Assembly (NCBI GenBank): GCA_009786775.1
Contig: WQRL01000114.1
Span: forward strand, 1-6,268
Direction of reading: 5' to 3'
Length of the DNA stretch: 6,268 nucleotides
From: Oscillospiraceae bacterium
GTDB lineage: Bacteria; Bacillota; Clostridia; Oscillospirales; Oscillospiraceae
Shown piece by piece: positions 5,056 to 6,268 of this stretch (position 1 is the first letter of the stretch; every line of letters begins with the position of its first letter). A program made the translations under genes and the position numbers. The notes under the pieces were generated by a model. The model did no database searches and was not told the DNA's origin. It saw nothing but the letters and a program-made list of their open reading frames with translations.

Positions 5056-6268
5056 ATGAGCGTAGAAGCCCCCTGGATAAAATCCTATGGCAATGTTCCC
5101 CACACCCTTGACTACCCAACGCACTCACTAGTAAAGCAAGTTTTCAAGACGGCTGAGAAATACCCGGAGAATACGGCCTACGACTTTTTCGGCTGTACAA
5201 AGAACTACAAAGAGTTTGCACAGCAAATCCACAGTTGCGCCCGCGGCCTCAAAGCAGCGGGTATAAATAAGGGCGAGCGGGTGACAATCTGTATGCCCAA
5301 CACCCCTCAGTCGGTGATAATGTTCTACGCCCTGAACCTAATCGGAGCTGTGGCAAGCATGATACATCCGCTGTCTTCCGAAGAAGAACAGGTGCGCTAT
5401 ATAAATTCCAGCCGCAGCGTGGCGGTGCTCACACTGGATCAGTTCGGTGAAAAATTAAAACCTCTGCTGCCGAGAACAAAAGCCAAGCTGCTAATACTCA
5501 CAGGGGTAGAGGATGGGCTTTCTGGGATTAAGAAGCCCCTTTACAAAATGACAAAAGGCAGGGGCATACCGCGCCAGCCCACAGCAGGGGTTGTCCTGAG
5601 ATTTACAGACCTCATACAAAATGGGGAAAATTATACAGGTGAATACGATGAGCAAATGCAGGCTGACGACGTGGCGGCCATACTCTACAGCGGTGGAACT
5701 ACAGGTACGTCCAAAGGGGTAATGCTCACAAATCTCAACGTAAACGCCCTGGCGATGCAGACAGAAGCCGCCGGCGACTGTGTGGTGCCGGGTTACAAGA
5801 TGCTTGCGATACTGCCCATATTCCACGGCTTTGGCTTGGGGGTCTGCATACACACTGCTTTCATAACAGGGTGTACATCAATATTAGTGCCGCAGTTTTC
5901 ATTGAAGGAATACGCCAAGCTCTTAAATAAATACAAGCCCCACTACATAGCAGGCGTGCCGACACTTTACGAGGCGCTTTTGCGTATGCCGAATATTGAC
6001 AAGCTGGACATGTCCCAGATGGAAGGTATATTCTGCGGCGGGGATACCCTGACAGTGGAACTCAAGAGTAAAGTCGATGCATTTCTAAAAGCCCACGGTT
6101 CCAAAGAGCAGATAAGGGAAGGCTACGGCATGACGGAGAGCGTTTCCGCCAACTGCCTGACCCCGCGCCACTTCCACAAGGAGGGCAGCATAGGTATACC
6201 GTACCCCGACATGTATATAAAAATAGTCAAGCATGGAACCCAGGAGCTTATGCCCTACGGTGAAGAGG
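5056..6268 (+). CDS. Acyl-CoA synthetase / AMP-dependent ligase, N-terminal 404 residues (partial, runs off window)
   Basis: The frame stays open from the ATG at 5056 to the last base, giving 404 codons of a protein that is usually about 500-570 residues. It belongs to the ANL adenylate-forming superfamily: ATP and a carboxylic acid form an acyl-adenylate, which is then passed to coenzyme A. Visible motifs are the phosphate loop YSGGTTGTSKGVML (211-224), the PIFHGFGLG segment (254-262), the AGVPTLYEALL segment (299-309) and the GYGMTES adenylate-binding motif (357-362 region). The hinge, A8 and catalytic A10 lysine lie beyond the window. The N-terminus (PWIKSYGNVP, then a PENTAYDFFG segment) is like FadD-type fatty-acid ligases of Clostridia, so a medium- or long-chain acid is the likeliest substrate, but the pocket cannot be read reliably. 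It is divergent from murC with its own promoter. Isoleucine is encoded by ATA in 21 of 26 cases, unlike the other genes here. Confidence 0.92.
   Translation, partial: MSVEAPWIKSYGNVPHTLDYPTHSLVKQVFKTAEKYPENTAYDFFGCTKNYKEFAQQIHSCARGLKAAGINKGERVTICMPNTPQSVIMFYALNLIGAVASMIHPLSSEEEQVRYINSSRSVAVLTLDQFGEKLKPLLPRTKAKLLILTGVEDGLSGIKKPLYKMTKGRGIPRQPTAGVVLRFTDLIQNGENYTGEYDEQMQADDVAAILYSGGTTGTSKGVMLTNLNVNALAMQTEAAGDCVVPGYKMLAILPIFHGFGLGVCIHTAFITGCTSILVPQFSLKEYAKLLNKYKPHYIAGVPTLYEALLRMPNIDKLDMSQMEGIFCGGDTLTVELKSKVDAFLKAHGSKEQIREGYGMTESVSANCLTPRHFHKEGSIGIPYPDMYIKIVKHGTQELMPYGEE

Overview
The window looks like ordinary chromosome of a Gram-positive, Clostridia-like bacterium (Bacillota). This is inferred from purine-rich Shine-Dalgarno sites, a MurC with the clostridial-type CEYYNSF active-site stretch, a DesK/NarL-type two-component pair linked to an ABC-2 exporter, and TTGAAA/TATAAT-type promoters. 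Base composition appears intermediate; I did not compute it. I see no mobile element, CRISPR array, tRNA, rRNA or phage gene.

Layout. (1) Positions 1-3396, plus strand: the 3' end of an ABC exporter ATPase, two six-helix ABC-2 permeases that overlap by ATGA, a 74-bp gap, then a membrane-embedded histidine kinase and its LuxR-type response regulator, which overlap by 20 bp. These five genes read as one exporter-plus-sensor module, resembling in design the Bacillus LnrLMN/LnrJK and YvfRS/YvfTU systems. The substrate is not visible. (2) Positions 3405-4781, minus strand: murC, the UDP-N-acetylmuramate--L-alanine ligase of peptidoglycan synthesis, convergent with the regulator gene. Only 8 bp separate the two stop codons, and an imperfect inverted repeat covers both stops. 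(3) Positions 4782-5055: a 274-bp divergent intergenic region. It holds a good sigma-A-type promoter for murC, another for the gene to the right (same TTGAAA -35, 17-bp spacer), and a 10-bp perfect palindrome upstream of the second. (4) Positions 5056-6268, plus strand: the first 404 codons of an acyl-CoA synthetase/AMP-dependent ligase that runs off the window.

How the genes work together: the exporter and two-component genes probably form a sense-and-expel circuit for a membrane-active compound or lipid. MurC makes the first amino-acid addition to the cell-wall precursor. The ligase activates a carboxylic (probably fatty) acid. Only the first five genes are clearly functionally linked. I find no clearly novel system. 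The points most worth a second look are the sensor/exporter module, the compact convergent junction, the ligase start region (A8 initiation tract and two-codon ORF overlapping the start), and the very strong ATA isoleucine bias of the ligase.
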